Below are positions 35,705 to 45,200 of a stretch of 64,000 bases of DNA, piece by piece. Both the position numbers and the translations under genes were made by a program. The notes under the pieces are model-generated. The model was not told the origin of the DNA. It was given only the letters and a program-made list of their open reading frames with translations, and ran no database searches. The DNA is taken from NCBI GenBank assembly GCA_905233425.1, contig CAJOEC010000003.1, positions 43,244 to 107,243 of the forward strand, written 5' to 3'. Origin of the DNA: an uncultured Prevotella sp. (GTDB taxonomy: Bacteria; Bacteroidota; Bacteroidia; Bacteroidales; Bacteroidaceae). Each line of letters starts with the position of its first letter. Position 1 is the stretch's first letter.

Positions 35705-36892
35705 ATGGGACAACTACAAGAGAAATTCAAATCATACCGCGTGCCACAGGAGTTCATGGCCAAGGGTGTCTACCCCTATTTCAGGGCCATAACAGGAAAA
35801 CAGGGCACAGAGGTGGAGATGGGTGGACACAAGGTTCTCATGTTTGGCTCTAACGCCTACACCGGCCTCACAGGTGACCAGCGCATCATAGACAAGGCAA
35901 AGGCTGCACTCGACAAATACGGCAGCGGATGTGCCGGAAGCCGATTCCTCAATGGTACACTCGACCTGCACGTGCAGTTGGAGAAAGAACTCGCAGAATT
36001 CGTAGGAAAGGACGACTGCATATCATGCTCAACAGGATTCAGCGTCAATCAAGGGGTCATACCGGCATTGCTCTCAAAAGACGACTACGTCATCTGCGAC
36101 GACCGCGACCACGCATCGATAGTCGACGGAAGAAGACTCGCATTTGCAAAGCAGCTCCACTACAAGCACAACGACATGGAAGACCTCGAGCGCGTGTTGC
36201 AGCGGCTGCCCGAAGAAGCAATAAAGCTCATCGTCGTCGATGGAGTGTTCTCAATGGAGGGTGACCTCGCAAAACTGCCCGAAATAGTCGGCCTGAAAAA
36301 GAAATACAACTGCTCGTTGATGGTCGACGAAGCCCACGGAATAGGAGTCTTCGGACGTCAGGGCAGAGGCGTGTGCGACCATTTCGGACTGACACAGGAC
36401 GTAGACCTCATCATGGGAACATTCTCCAAGTCGCTCGCCTCGATAGGAGGATTCATAGCAGGAGACTCCGACACCATCAACTGGCTAAGGCACACATGCC
36501 GCACATACATCTTCTCAGCATCAAACACACCCGCCGCCACGGCTGCTGCCATGGAGGCGCTTCACATATTACAGCAGGAGCCAGAGAGGATAGAGAAACT
36601 GTGGGATGTGACAAAATATGCACTCAAACGGTTCCGCGACGAAGGGTTCGAGATTGGAGAGACCGAAAGCCCCATCATACCGCTCTACGTCCGCGACGTG
36701 GAGAAGACATTCCTCGTCACAGCACTCGCATTCAACGCAGGAGTCTTCATCAACCCCGTCATACCCCCAGCATGTGCACCACAGGACACCCTCGTCCGCT
36801 ACGCGCTAATGGCCACACACACCAACGAACAGGTGGAGCGCTCAGTCATAGCCCTCAAGAAAATATTCGTGGAGCAGGGAATCATCAAGTAG
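35705..36892 (+). CDS. spt: Serine palmitoyltransferase (alpha-oxoamine synthase)
   Basis: 395 residues. An alpha-oxoamine synthase with CAGSRFLNGTLDLH, VDEAHGIGVFG (Asp/His holding PLP) and the PLP lysine Lys242 in GTFSKSLASIGG. In Bacteroidetes this protein condenses serine with palmitoyl-CoA, the first step of sphingolipid synthesis. Glycine C-acetyltransferase and BioF are the main alternatives, but the N-terminus and the neighbouring lipid kinase favour SPT. It acts in the cytoplasm. A minus-strand transcription unit converges on its 3' end. Confidence 0.85.
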   Translation: MGQLQEKFKSYRVPQEFMAKGVYPYFRAITGKQGTEVEMGGHKVLMFGSNAYTGLTGDQRIIDKAKAALDKYGSGCAGSRFLNGTLDLHVQLEKELAEFVGKDDCISCSTGFSVNQGVIPALLSKDDYVICDDRDHASIVDGRRLAFAKQLHYKHNDMEDLERVLQRLPEEAIKLIVVDGVFSMEGDLAKLPEIVGLKKKYNCSLMVDEAHGIGVFGRQGRGVCDHFGLTQDVDLIMGTFSKSLASIGGFIAGDSDTINWLRHTCRTYIFSASNTPAATAAAMEALHILQQEPERIEKLWDVTKYALKRFRDEGFEIGETESPIIPLYVRDVEKTFLVTALAFNAGVFINPVIPPACAPQDTLVRYALMATHTNEQVERSVIALKKIFVEQGIIK

Positions 36893-36895
36893 CCC

Positions 36896-36973
36896 AATCC
36901 GTGCAATCCGTGTAATTCGTTTTAATTCGTTGTTTAAAAAGCAATTCGTTTAATTCGTTAAATTCGTTGTTAA
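36896..36973 (+). repeat. AATCCGTG/AATTCGTT tandem repeat, related in style to the ACAGATT family
   Basis: AATCCGTGCAATCCGTGTAA is followed by five AATTCGTT-like units. It looks like one arm of the ACAGATT-type element and separates the SPT stop from the bidirectional terminator. Confidence 0.55.
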
Positions 36974-37156
36974 GATAAAAAAAGCAAACACCGATTGATG
37001 TTTGCTTTTTTCGTTTGTACAGCTTTCGCTAACCCTCGCCACTGTTGTCGTCGCCGTTGCCGTAGTCCACCAGATCTCCGTCAGCCAGTAGGCACGTGTG
37101 CCACCTGACTTTGCATAAACTGCGTTAACTGAACATTCATTGCATTTTCTTTTCAT
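36950..37156 (-). CDS. Thr/Trp-rich leader-peptide-like ORF with promoter and terminator
   Basis: 68 codons from the ATG at 37156, only 9 bp from a TACCTTTG promoter element (37165-37172). The middle encodes WLTEIWWTTATATTTVARVS, a dense Thr cluster with three Trp, and the frame then runs through the terminator at 36977-37011. This is the layout of an amino-acid operon attenuator (leader peptide, control codons, terminator), most like a threonine leader. However, the only gene beyond the terminator is SPT on the opposite strand. So it may be an orphan attenuator, a small regulatory RNA or a small protein. I favour a short transcript of ~180 nt. Confidence 0.4.
   Translation of the reverse strand: MKRKCNECSVNAVYAKSGGTRAYWLTEIWWTTATATTTVARVSESCTNEKSKHQSVFAFFILTTNLTN
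36977..37011. terminator. Bidirectional intrinsic terminator
   Basis: A7-GCAAACA, loop CCGATTGA, TGTTTGC-T6: a 7-bp core stem with an A-run on one side and a T-run on the other. It can end both the SPT transcript (plus) and the leader-type transcript from 37165 (minus). Confidence 0.85.
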
Positions 37157-37164
37157 AAACTATG

Positions 37165-37172
37165 CAAAGGTA
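37165..37172 (-). promoter_or_regulatory. Promoter -7 element for the leader-type transcript
   Basis: TACCTTTG on the minus strand, with the expected transcription start within a few bases of ATG 37156. The rest of 37012-37262 contains no other gene. Confidence 0.6.
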
Positions 37173-37262
37173 CATTTTTGCACTGAGAAAAGTGAAATAT
37201 TAATTATTTTTTGCACTTTCCAGCATGCAAACCTTGCAAAGTCAGTTTCTATGAGTGGTATC

Positions 37263-37742
37263 TTATTTCTTTATACTGCCATCATTCTTGTCGCCGTAAT
37301 GGGAGGATGCATAGTTGCCGTAGCCATAACTGCCATAGTTGCCGTAGCCATAGCGACCATAGCCGTATTTGCCATAGCCGTAGCGGCCATATTTTCCGTA
37401 ACGTCCATAGCCATAATAGTATCCGTACTTCCTTTTCGACATGTCCACTCCGTTAAGTACCACGCAGCCATTTGGAAGTTTGTTTTCCTGGGCGAGTGAT
37501 TCGAGCAGTGCGAGGTTAGCCTTTGGCGTATAGTCGGCACGGCAGACGAAACAGCTGACATTGGCATAGCGTGCCAGCTGCAGGGTGTCGGTGACCAGTC
37601 CTACGGGAGCTGTGTCGAGGATGATGTAGTCGTACTCCTGGTTGAGCAGGTCAAACACCTCCTTCAGATTTTTTCTACTCAAGAGTTCCGTAGGATTCGG
37701 CGGGACTGGCCCCGACAGAAGAAGGTCAAGACCGACTGCTTA
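37263..37742 (-). pseudogene. 3' remnant of a BY-kinase / Wzc-type capsule tyrosine kinase gene
   Basis: The frame is open from the junction at ~37742. It encodes GLDLLLSGPVPPNPTELL, the hallmark segment between the Wzz-like and kinase parts of BY-kinases, then YDYIILDTAPVGLVTD (Walker B-like), VVLNGVDM and a long C-terminal Tyr/Gly-rich cluster, the usual autophosphorylation tail. The Walker A and the whole Wzz/periplasmic part are missing, as is the region between TELL and the kinase core. A TTG at 37682 could start a ~139-residue stub, but no function is expected. A stop codon directly precedes the remnant in its own frame at the junction. Confidence 0.8.
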
Positions 37743-38780
37743 TTTCTGCGTTCTCATTGCCCTCCATGATAATCCACTCCTTGTCCTTGTCATAGACAAA
37801 GTCCCAGCCGATGTAGCGCAGGGTGGGCAGACGCTCAGACAACTCAAAGGCTTTGTCACAGAGCTGCCGCCACCGGGGAATCTTGATGCCCTTGATGGTA
37901 TAATGTGTGTCTGGATGCACATCCGTGGTTCGTCCCAACTTGTCAAAGCCTGTTGTATCCACCACACCTGTACCCGCATTGATGCATGCAATAATGCCAC
38001 CGGTTGTTGCTGAACTAATGAAGTTTCCACCAACTCCGATGCGAATGAACGGGTACCACAGTCGGATATCTCCATCGCCCAGATTGATGGTGTGCATGCG
38101 CACGCTGTTGACACTCGCCGGGTGATATTTGGCCATCTCTTCACCCTGCTCAATCACTTCCTCTAACAGTACGCCCTTGACGGTGCCACTTTTCCAATGG
38201 CTGTTGGCATCCTCCGTTTCGGCAAACAGCTGGTTGAAGAGCGCATGAAGGTTCGGCGCTTCACCAACCTCCACCATACGCACACCCATCGACTGTCCGA
38301 GTCCGACGGGCTTGAGTACAAAGGTGGGATGACGATGGCAGAAAACCTCAAAGGCCGGGAAATCCTGTTCGCCTTCGAGCAGCAGGACTTCACGCTTGTA
38401 GGCATCCTTCAGCAATTGGTAGGCATGCCACTTGTTGCGGAGCAAATGTAGATCTTCCGCCTTATTCAGATAATCGATGTAGTTGAAACGCTCTCTGTAG
38501 GTGAGATACTCACGCTTGTGCTTGTCTGTGGCACCTAACTGTTCATGGTAGAATTCCTCGGTCGTGCCGATGCCATATTGCCAGTAGTCATAGGTGGCAA
38601 TGGCAAAGATGTCCTCTAAGCTCCTGCCACCCGCTATGTCGGGTCTGGTTTTGGCACGCAGTTCCAACTGCTGCTTGATGTGGTCAACAACCCAAGGATT
38701 GTAGATTTCAGGATAAGCCGCTACAATTTCATGCCTGTACGGATCTGATATGCCTCGTCTTCACTTGCGTATAGTTTCAT
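37743..38780 (-). pseudogene. Sugar-transfer-associated ATP-grasp protein, truncated and frameshifted
   Basis: The main frame (38667-37726) encodes VLKPVGLGQSMGVRMVEV, GVLLEEVIEQGEEMAKYHP, NSVRMHTINLGDGDIRLW and YIGWDFVYDKDKEWIIMEGN, matching the ATP-grasp proteins of capsule and exopolysaccharide loci. It stops right after EGNEN because it runs into the kinase remnant; the last residues are encoded by kinase DNA. At the 5' end a natural start (MKLYASEDEAYQI at 38780) is out of frame with the continuation HEIVAAYPEIYNPWVVDH, so about one base is lost or gained near 38740. Confidence 0.7.
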
Positions 38781-38861
38781 ATCTTTTGTATAAATAGCTG
38801 TAGGTATATTTGCTTGTCTTCTCTCCCGTATGAGATACGCAAGACATACCAACGCTTATTT

Positions 38862-38940
38862 GTTTCTGGCACATATCTTACCGACACCCATGTTTGTGAG
38901 CTTTTTGCTTCGGGGAAGGCATCAGGGGCAAACCGGAAAC
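38862..38940 (+). repeat. Dispersed ~70-bp repeat, copy 1
   Basis: CATATCTTACCGACACCC then CTTCGGGGAAGGCA and GGGGCAAA. A second copy lies at 47796-47866, upstream of the KASIII gene. Confidence 0.7.
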
Positions 38941-40667
38941 TATTGTTGATGCTCACGTTCATTCAGATTCTCTGTGAACGTCTTGGTCAGCCGGTTGCTG
39001 CGCTTCTCTGCCGTCGGCGAGATGAAGATGTAGAACGCGATGGCTATGACGGCGAATATGCCGAGCATACCGCTCTTGTGCAGTGTGTTGCCGATGATAT
39101 AGGCAATGAAGGCAGCTCCTATGGCAAGGCGCAGGATGGCAAAGGCGGTGATTTTGACACGCTCTATACTGCCCCCCTCGTACCACAGGCGGTTGACGTT
39201 GTCGCTGTTGCCGCCCCGTCGCATCAAGGCCCAAAGGAAGGGGGCGCAGATGGACAGTGTGACAAAGGCGGTGACGATGCCATTCCAAGGATCTGGCAGA
39301 AGGTCGTAGATCAGCGGTGCGCCGTAATAGTACATAATGGCGATGACAGCGAGGCAGAGCACGCTGTTAATGATCATAATAAGGACGAAACGCTTTAACT
39401 CGGTGCGAGAGATGAGTCGCATCTCGTCGGTCTCGGTCTCTTCCGCGTTTTCGGTGGTGTTGCTCTCCATCTTGGCTATCCACTTTGCCGGCAGCACACG
39501 CGCCACCACGTTGTAGGCCGGCTCTGCCAGACGTATCATATAGGGCGTGGTGAACGTGGTGAACACCGACACGGCCACGACAATGGGATAGAGGAAGTCG
39601 CTGGTGACGTGCAACGATGTGCCCAAGGTGGCGAGAATGAATGCAAACTCGCCAATCTGCGTCAGCGAGAAGGAGCACCGCATGGAGGTCTTCAGCGTCT
39701 GGCCTGAGATGAGGAAGGCGCATGTGCTCCATAGGGTCTGCCCAAGCATGATGGTGACGACGATGCAGAGGATGGGCACGATATACTCGACGATGAGGTT
39801 CACGTCGACCATCATGCCCACGGAGACGAAGAAGATGGCACCAAAGAGATTCTTCACCGGGGTCACTAAGTGCTCAATCTTCTGGGCCTCGACCGTCTCG
39901 GCCAGGATGCTGCCCATGACGAAAGCGCCAAAGGCGGATGAGAAACCTACGGCAGAGGCAAACACCACCATGCCGAAGCAGAGGGCAAGGGCGGTGATGA
40001 GCATTGTCTCGTCGTTCATCAGACGCTTCGCCTTGCGCAGGAACAGGGGGATGAGGTAGATGCCCACCACGAACCATAGCACCAGGAAGAACCCAAGCTG
40101 AAGGATGGACGTGAGCATCTGTGTGCCCTCAAACTCCTTGCTGACGGCCATGGTGGATAGCATCACCATGAGCACGATGGCGAGGATGTCCTCGATGATG
40201 AGCACGCTGAGCACGAGACCGGCGAAACGCTCCTGCCGCAGCCCCATGTCGTCGAAAGCCTTGAAGATGATGGTGGTCGACGACATGGCGAGCATTCCGC
40301 CAAGGTAGATGCAGTCCATGTCGCTCCAACCGAAAAGACCACCAGCGAGCGAGCCGACGTACATCATGCCAATGATAATGGCCACGGCGGCAATGATGGG
40401 CGCGGCACCCATCTTCAGGATTTTCTTGAATGAGAACTCCAGTCCAAGGGCGAACAGCAGGAAGATGACGCCGATATCACTCCAGACGTGGACGCCCTCG
40501 CCGTCGGTGATACTGGGCATGTAGGGCATATTGGGTGAGGCGAGGAATCCCGCCACGATGTAGCCCAGGACGATGGGCTGTTTAAGGCTCTTGAAAAGGA
40601 GCGTCATGACACCTGCACAAATCAGTATCAGCGCAAGGTCGGCAATTAGGGGTTCAAGCTGTGACAT
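38940..40667 (-). CDS. CPA2-family cation:proton antiporter (KefB-like)
   Basis: 575 residues with 12 or more membrane helices. The N-terminal Na/H exchanger domain has LKQPIVLGYIVAGFLASP, DIGVIFLLFALGLEFS and GGMLAMSSTTIIFKAFDD, typical of KefB/KefC/NhaS-like CPA2 carriers. No C-terminal RCK/TrkA-N domain follows; instead there are extra helices and a short basic tail. It probably exchanges K+ or Na+ for H+ in the inner membrane. It lies 25 bp after the outer-membrane factor gene and may share its transcript. Confidence 0.88.
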   Translation of the reverse strand: MSQLEPLIADLALILICAGVMTLLFKSLKQPIVLGYIVAGFLASPNMPYMPSITDGEGVHVWSDIGVIFLLFALGLEFSFKKILKMGAAPIIAAVAIIIGMMYVGSLAGGLFGWSDMDCIYLGGMLAMSSTTIIFKAFDDMGLRQERFAGLVLSVLIIEDILAIVLMVMLSTMAVSKEFEGTQMLTSILQLGFFLVLWFVVGIYLIPLFLRKAKRLMNDETMLITALALCFGMVVFASAVGFSSAFGAFVMGSILAETVEAQKIEHLVTPVKNLFGAIFFVSVGMMVDVNLIVEYIVPILCIVVTIMLGQTLWSTCAFLISGQTLKTSMRCSFSLTQIGEFAFILATLGTSLHVTSDFLYPIVVAVSVFTTFTTPYMIRLAEPAYNVVARVLPAKWIAKMESNTTENAEETETDEMRLISRTELKRFVLIMIINSVLCLAVIAIMYYYGAPLIYDLLPDPWNGIVTAFVTLSICAPFLWALMRRGGNSDNVNRLWYEGGSIERVKITAFAILRLAIGAAFIAYIIGNTLHKSGMLGIFAVIAIAFYIFISPTAEKRSNRLTKTFTENLNEREHQQ

Positions 40668-40692
40668 TTTGATTCAGGGGTGTTATAGGACA

Positions 40693-42108
40693 CTACTTTG
40701 TTCCGCCGCCCAGTGCGATGTAAAGGGAGATGACAGCCTGGGCGCCGTAGTACATGTTAGAAGCCTCGTTGAGCTGGGCGTTGAGCAGCGACTCCTGGGC
40801 GGTGAGCACCTCGAGGTATTCAGCCTTGCCATTGTCCATCAGCTCATGGGTGCCGATGTAGGCCTCATGGAGCGCCTCGACCTGACGGTGGTAGTACTGG
40901 TGCTTCTCGCGTGCTGCCTGACAGTCGGCGATGGCCTCGTTCACTTCGTTGCCGGCGTCGACGACTGCCTGGACATACTTTTTCTTCAGGTTCTCCTCAG
41001 TCAGCTGGGCCGTCTTGTAGTTGGCATTGATCTGGCCGCGGGCGAAGATGGGCTGCGAGAGTGAACCGACGAGCTGAAGCAGCAGTTTGCCGGGATTGAC
41101 GAAGCCACTATTATTGCTCCAACCGGCCTCTCCCGTCAGTGTGATGCTGGGATAGAAGGCGGCACGGGCGGCCTGCACGTTATAGAAGGCTTCCTCTATG
41201 TAGTAGTTGGCTAAGCGGATGTCGGGGCGGCGCTCGAGCATCATGGCGGGCACGCCGATCTTCATGAACCGCTCCTCGAACAGTCGCTGGCCCTCAGTGG
41301 CCGAGTGGTATTGCTCGCCTGAGTACCAATGGGTACGCTCGATATGCTGCGGGGTGATGCAGAGCAGACTGCATATATCGTTCTCCGTAGAGCGTATGCT
41401 GCGGCGGATGTCGACAATCTGTGTCTTCACGTCGAGCCACGACGACTCCTGTTGGTTGACAGCCGTTGAGTAGGCCTGTCCGTTCTCGTAGAGTGCCTGT
41501 TGCGTATCCAATGAGGCTTTCCACAGGCTGTCGGTCTCCATAAGGATGTCCAGTTCGCGGTCGAGCAGCTGGAGATAGAAATACTGCTGTGCTACGCTGC
41601 TGATGAGATTGGAACGTGTGGATTCCTCGGCCATCTGCGACTGCAGCAGTGCAGCCTTGGCAGCACGCTTCTTATTCGTCAAGGAACCGAACACGTCAAC
41701 ATCCCACGACACATCCAAAGGCAGGGTGTAGCTTTTCGTCCACGACTCGCTGCCGAACTTGCTGAGCGAACCCTGTGGCGAGAAGTAAACCGACGGCAGG
41801 AAAGCCAGACGTTTGGTCTTCAGCGACAACTCGCTCTTCTCGACATTGATGCGGGCGGTGTTCAGGTCGGTGTTGTTGGCCAATGCCTGCTCAATCAACT
41901 GCTGCAGCAGAGGGTCGGTGAAGAACTCGCGCCACGACATATCGGCGATGGAAGCACCCCCTAAGGCCCCCGAGGGGGCTTCGATACCGAACAGAACATT
42001 CGTGTCCTCCACGGGAGATGACTGGAGGGCTTCATACTTATTATATAAACCGCAGCCCGACAGCATCAGACTCGCGGAAAATAATAATACTACTTTTTTC
42101 ATCTTCAT
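40693..42108 (-). CDS. RND efflux outer-membrane factor (OprM/TolC family lipoprotein)
   Basis: 471 residues with a lipoprotein signal (VVLLFSASLMLSGCG). Two outer-membrane-efflux repeats are visible (WREFFTDPLLQQLIEQAL, ANNTDLNTARINVEKSEL, then RRPDIRLANYYIEEAFYNVQAARAAFYP in the second half). It forms the outer-membrane exit duct for the adaptor and pump encoded upstream. Residues ~43-53 (IEAPSGALGGAS), between the lipid anchor and the first domain, are encoded by a G/C-run palindrome that looks like an inserted repeat. It is the third gene of the RND set. Confidence 0.92.
   Translation of the reverse strand: MKMKKVVLLFSASLMLSGCGLYNKYEALQSSPVEDTNVLFGIEAPSGALGGASIADMSWREFFTDPLLQQLIEQALANNTDLNTARINVEKSELSLKTKRLAFLPSVYFSPQGSLSKFGSESWTKSYTLPLDVSWDVDVFGSLTNKKRAAKAALLQSQMAEESTRSNLISSVAQQYFYLQLLDRELDILMETDSLWKASLDTQQALYENGQAYSTAVNQQESSWLDVKTQIVDIRRSIRSTENDICSLLCITPQHIERTHWYSGEQYHSATEGQRLFEERFMKIGVPAMMLERRPDIRLANYYIEEAFYNVQAARAAFYPSITLTGEAGWSNNSGFVNPGKLLLQLVGSLSQPIFARGQINANYKTAQLTEENLKKKYVQAVVDAGNEVNEAIADCQAAREKHQYYHRQVEALHEAYIGTHELMDNGKAEYLEVLTAQESLLNAQLNEASNMYYGAQAVISLYIALGGGTK
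41952..41982 (-). repeat. In-frame C-run/G-run palindrome in the outer-membrane factor gene
   Basis: On the coding strand, GCCCCCTCGGGGGCCTTAGG then GGGTGC. A CCCCC/GGGGG hairpin encoding an Ala-Pro-Ser-Gly linker near the N-terminus. Confidence 0.55.
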
Positions 42109-42125
42109 ACTCTTATTTTTTATTA

Positions 42126-42224
42126 ACCACAGATTTCACAGATTTCACAGATTTCGCAGATTACAGCTGCGCGAAGTTTCTACTATAATCCATAATAATC
42201 TGTGAAATCTGCGTAATCTGTGGT
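42126..42224. repeat. ACAGATT-family hairpin repeat between pump and outer-membrane factor genes
   Basis: Left arm ACCACAGATTTCACAGATTT (with one more unit), centre CAGCTGCGCG, right arm AATCTGTGAAATCTGCGTAA then TCTGTGGT. It fills the gap between two genes of one apparent operon, so it would be in the polycistronic mRNA as a stable hairpin. Confidence 0.85.
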
Positions 42225-42231
42225 TTAATAA

Positions 42232-45200
42232 TTATTCGTTGTTTGTCACTTCTGCCACTTTCTTACCCATGTATTTCTCGTGCAGATTCTGGAACACGAT
42301 GAAGAAGGCGGGGACAACGAACAGGAGAGCAAGCGTGCCGATGCCCATACCACCGATGACGCCAAGGGCGAGGGCGCGGTTACCGTTGGCACCGGCACCA
42401 CCCTCAATGACGAGCGGTATCATACCGATGATCATCGTGGCCACGGTCATCAGGATTGGGCGCAAACGCTCCTTACAAGCCTCGAAGGCTGCATCGACGA
42501 TGGTCAAACCCTGAGCACGGCGCTCTGTGGCGTACTCTGTAATAAGGATAGCAGTCTTTGCGAGCAATCCAATGAGCATGATGACACCCGTCTGAAGATA
42601 GATATTGTTGTCCATGCCTGGCAGTTGCAGCAGATTGCCGAAATAGGCGAATACAAAAGCTCCCATCAGTCCGAAAGGCACGCTGAAAAGCACAGCCAAC
42701 GGCGTGAACCACGAGTTGTAGAGCGAACCCAGGATGAGGTATATCAGAATCACACAGATGACATAGATAAGGGCGGTGGTGTTGGACCCGGCGGCCTCCT
42801 CAAGTTCACGCGACATGCCGCTGTACTCGTAGGTAGCAGTGCTGGGCATCTCCTCCTTGAACACCTCGGCGATGACCTTGTGGACCTCGCCCTCGCTGTA
42901 GCCGCCGGCTGGTGTCACGTAGCATGAGATACTCTGGAAGAGGTTGAAGTGCTCGATGCTCGAAGGACCGACAACACGCTTCAAGCTGACGAACTCAGAG
43001 ATGGGAGCCATCTTACCACTACCCACCTTCACGAAGATGTTGTTCAATGACGAGGGGTCGAGACGGTACTCAGGCGCGGCACTGGCCATGATGCGGTAAA
43101 CCTTGCCGAACTGGTTGAAGTTGCCGACGTAAGCGCCACCACAGAAGGAACCAAGTGTGTTGAGCACTTCTGCCGGAGAGATGCCGGCACGGTCGCAATG
43201 GGCTGCATCGACTTCAATCTCGTATTTCGGATAGCGCTCGGAGTAGGTTGACGAGGCAGAACCTATCTCAGGCCGTTTCTCCAGTTTGCTCAGGAACTGC
43301 TCTGTCTGCTTGGCAAACTCCGACAGGTTGCCGTCGCTGGGATCCTCCACCACAAGACACACACTGTTCGTGGCACCATAGCCGGGAATCTGCGGCATCT
43401 GGAAGGGAATCACCTGCAATTCCTTGATTTCCATACAGTCGTAGTAGAAACGCCCCGCGACAAGGTCGATCAGGTGGTTCATGCCAGGACGGTCATCCCA
43501 GTTCTTCAGACGCACGACGAGGGTGGCAAAGTTGGAGCCCTCACCATTGAGCATACCATAGCCAGCGACAACGGCGAAGCTCTCCAATTCGGGAATCTGC
43601 TTCACTTTCTCCTCCACCTGTTTCACCATCTCACGGGTCTGTTGCAGCGTAGTACCTTCCGGCGCACTGATGTCGGCCAGGAACACGCCTTGGTCCTCCT
43701 GAGGAACGAGGCCCGAGGGCAGACTCTTCATGAAGAACACCAGCAGCACAGCGGCGATGGCCAGAAGACTCCATGACAGGATGGGGCGCTTGATGAACTT
43801 CTGCACGCTCCGGCTATATTTGTTGTAGATGGCATTATAGCTCGCTTCGTAAGCCTTCTTGGTATAATAGGTCAGGCTCTTGCCCTCCTTCTTACCCTCT
43901 GTCACCTTCATCATGACGGCACAGAGAGCCGGGCAGAGCGTCAGGGCTGAGACGCACGACAGCCCGACTGACGAGGCAATGGTCACACCGAACTGGGTGA
44001 AGAAGGTGCCTGAGGTGCCTGGCATGAACGTCACGGGAATGAACACCGCCATAAACACCAATGTACATGAGACGACTGCCACCGAGACCTCGCTCATGGC
44101 CTGACGGGTGGCCTCACGAGCATCGCTGATACCGCCCTCCATCTTGGCCATCACGGCCTCGACCACCACAATGGCGTCATCAACCACCGTACCGATGGCG
44201 AGCACCAAGGCAAACAGCGTCAAGATGTTGAGTGAGAAACCGGCCAACGAGACCACGGCAAACGTGCCTAACAGCGACACGACAATAGAAATAGAAGGGA
44301 TAATCGTGGCCTTGATGTTCTGCAGGAAGAAGAACACCACGAGCACCACGAGGATGATGGCTATGACAAGCGTCTCGACCACGTTGTGGATAGCAGCAAA
44401 CAGGAAGTCGTCGCTGGTCATCATGGTGACAAACTCCAGTCCAGCGGGCATCGATTCCTTCATATCCTCAAACGTCTTGTTGATGCGGGCATTTACCTCA
44501 GTGGCATTTGCACCCGGTGCCTGGAACACCATGAAGAGCGCGCCCGGCGAGTCGTTGATGTTCGACGTGTAGTTGTAGCTCATGGCGCCTATCTTCACAT
44601 CGGCCACGTCGCCAAGGCGAAGCACATGGCCGCCCTCGCTGGTACGCAGCACGATGTCGTTGAACTCCTCAATGCTCTTCAGCGTACCCTTATATCGCAT
44701 GGAATACTGATAGGAGTTTTTCGACTGCTCACCTAAAGAACCTGTGCCCGAGACGAAACTCTGCCGGTTGATGGCCGCAAAGATGTCGTTAGGCTCAAGG
44801 CCGTATTGCGCCATAACGTCGGGCTTCATCCAGATGCGCAAGGCGTAGGTGTTGCCAAGGCTCTGTACATTGCCCACGCCGTTGATACGCATCAGACGCG
44901 GCTTGATGTTGATGTCTACATAGTTCGAGATGAAGTCCTCGTCGTACTTGCCGTCAACACTTCTCACGGCAAAGATCTGCAGGATGTTGCTCTGCTGCTT
45001 CATCACCTGCACGCCCACCTTGTTTACTTCGGCGGGCAGCAGTGCCATGGCACGTGTCACACGGTTCTGTACGTTCACCGCCGCCATGTCAGGGTCGGTG
45101 CCTTGCTTGAAATAGACACTGATACTCACCATGCCGTTAGATGCGGCCTTTGAGGTCATGTAGGTCATGTCGTTCACACCGTTGATAGCCTCTTCAAGCG

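Noticed and set aside
38777..38962. Small minus-strand ORF upstream of the ATP-grasp remnant
   Set aside because: It is made mostly of the dispersed repeat copy read in antisense.
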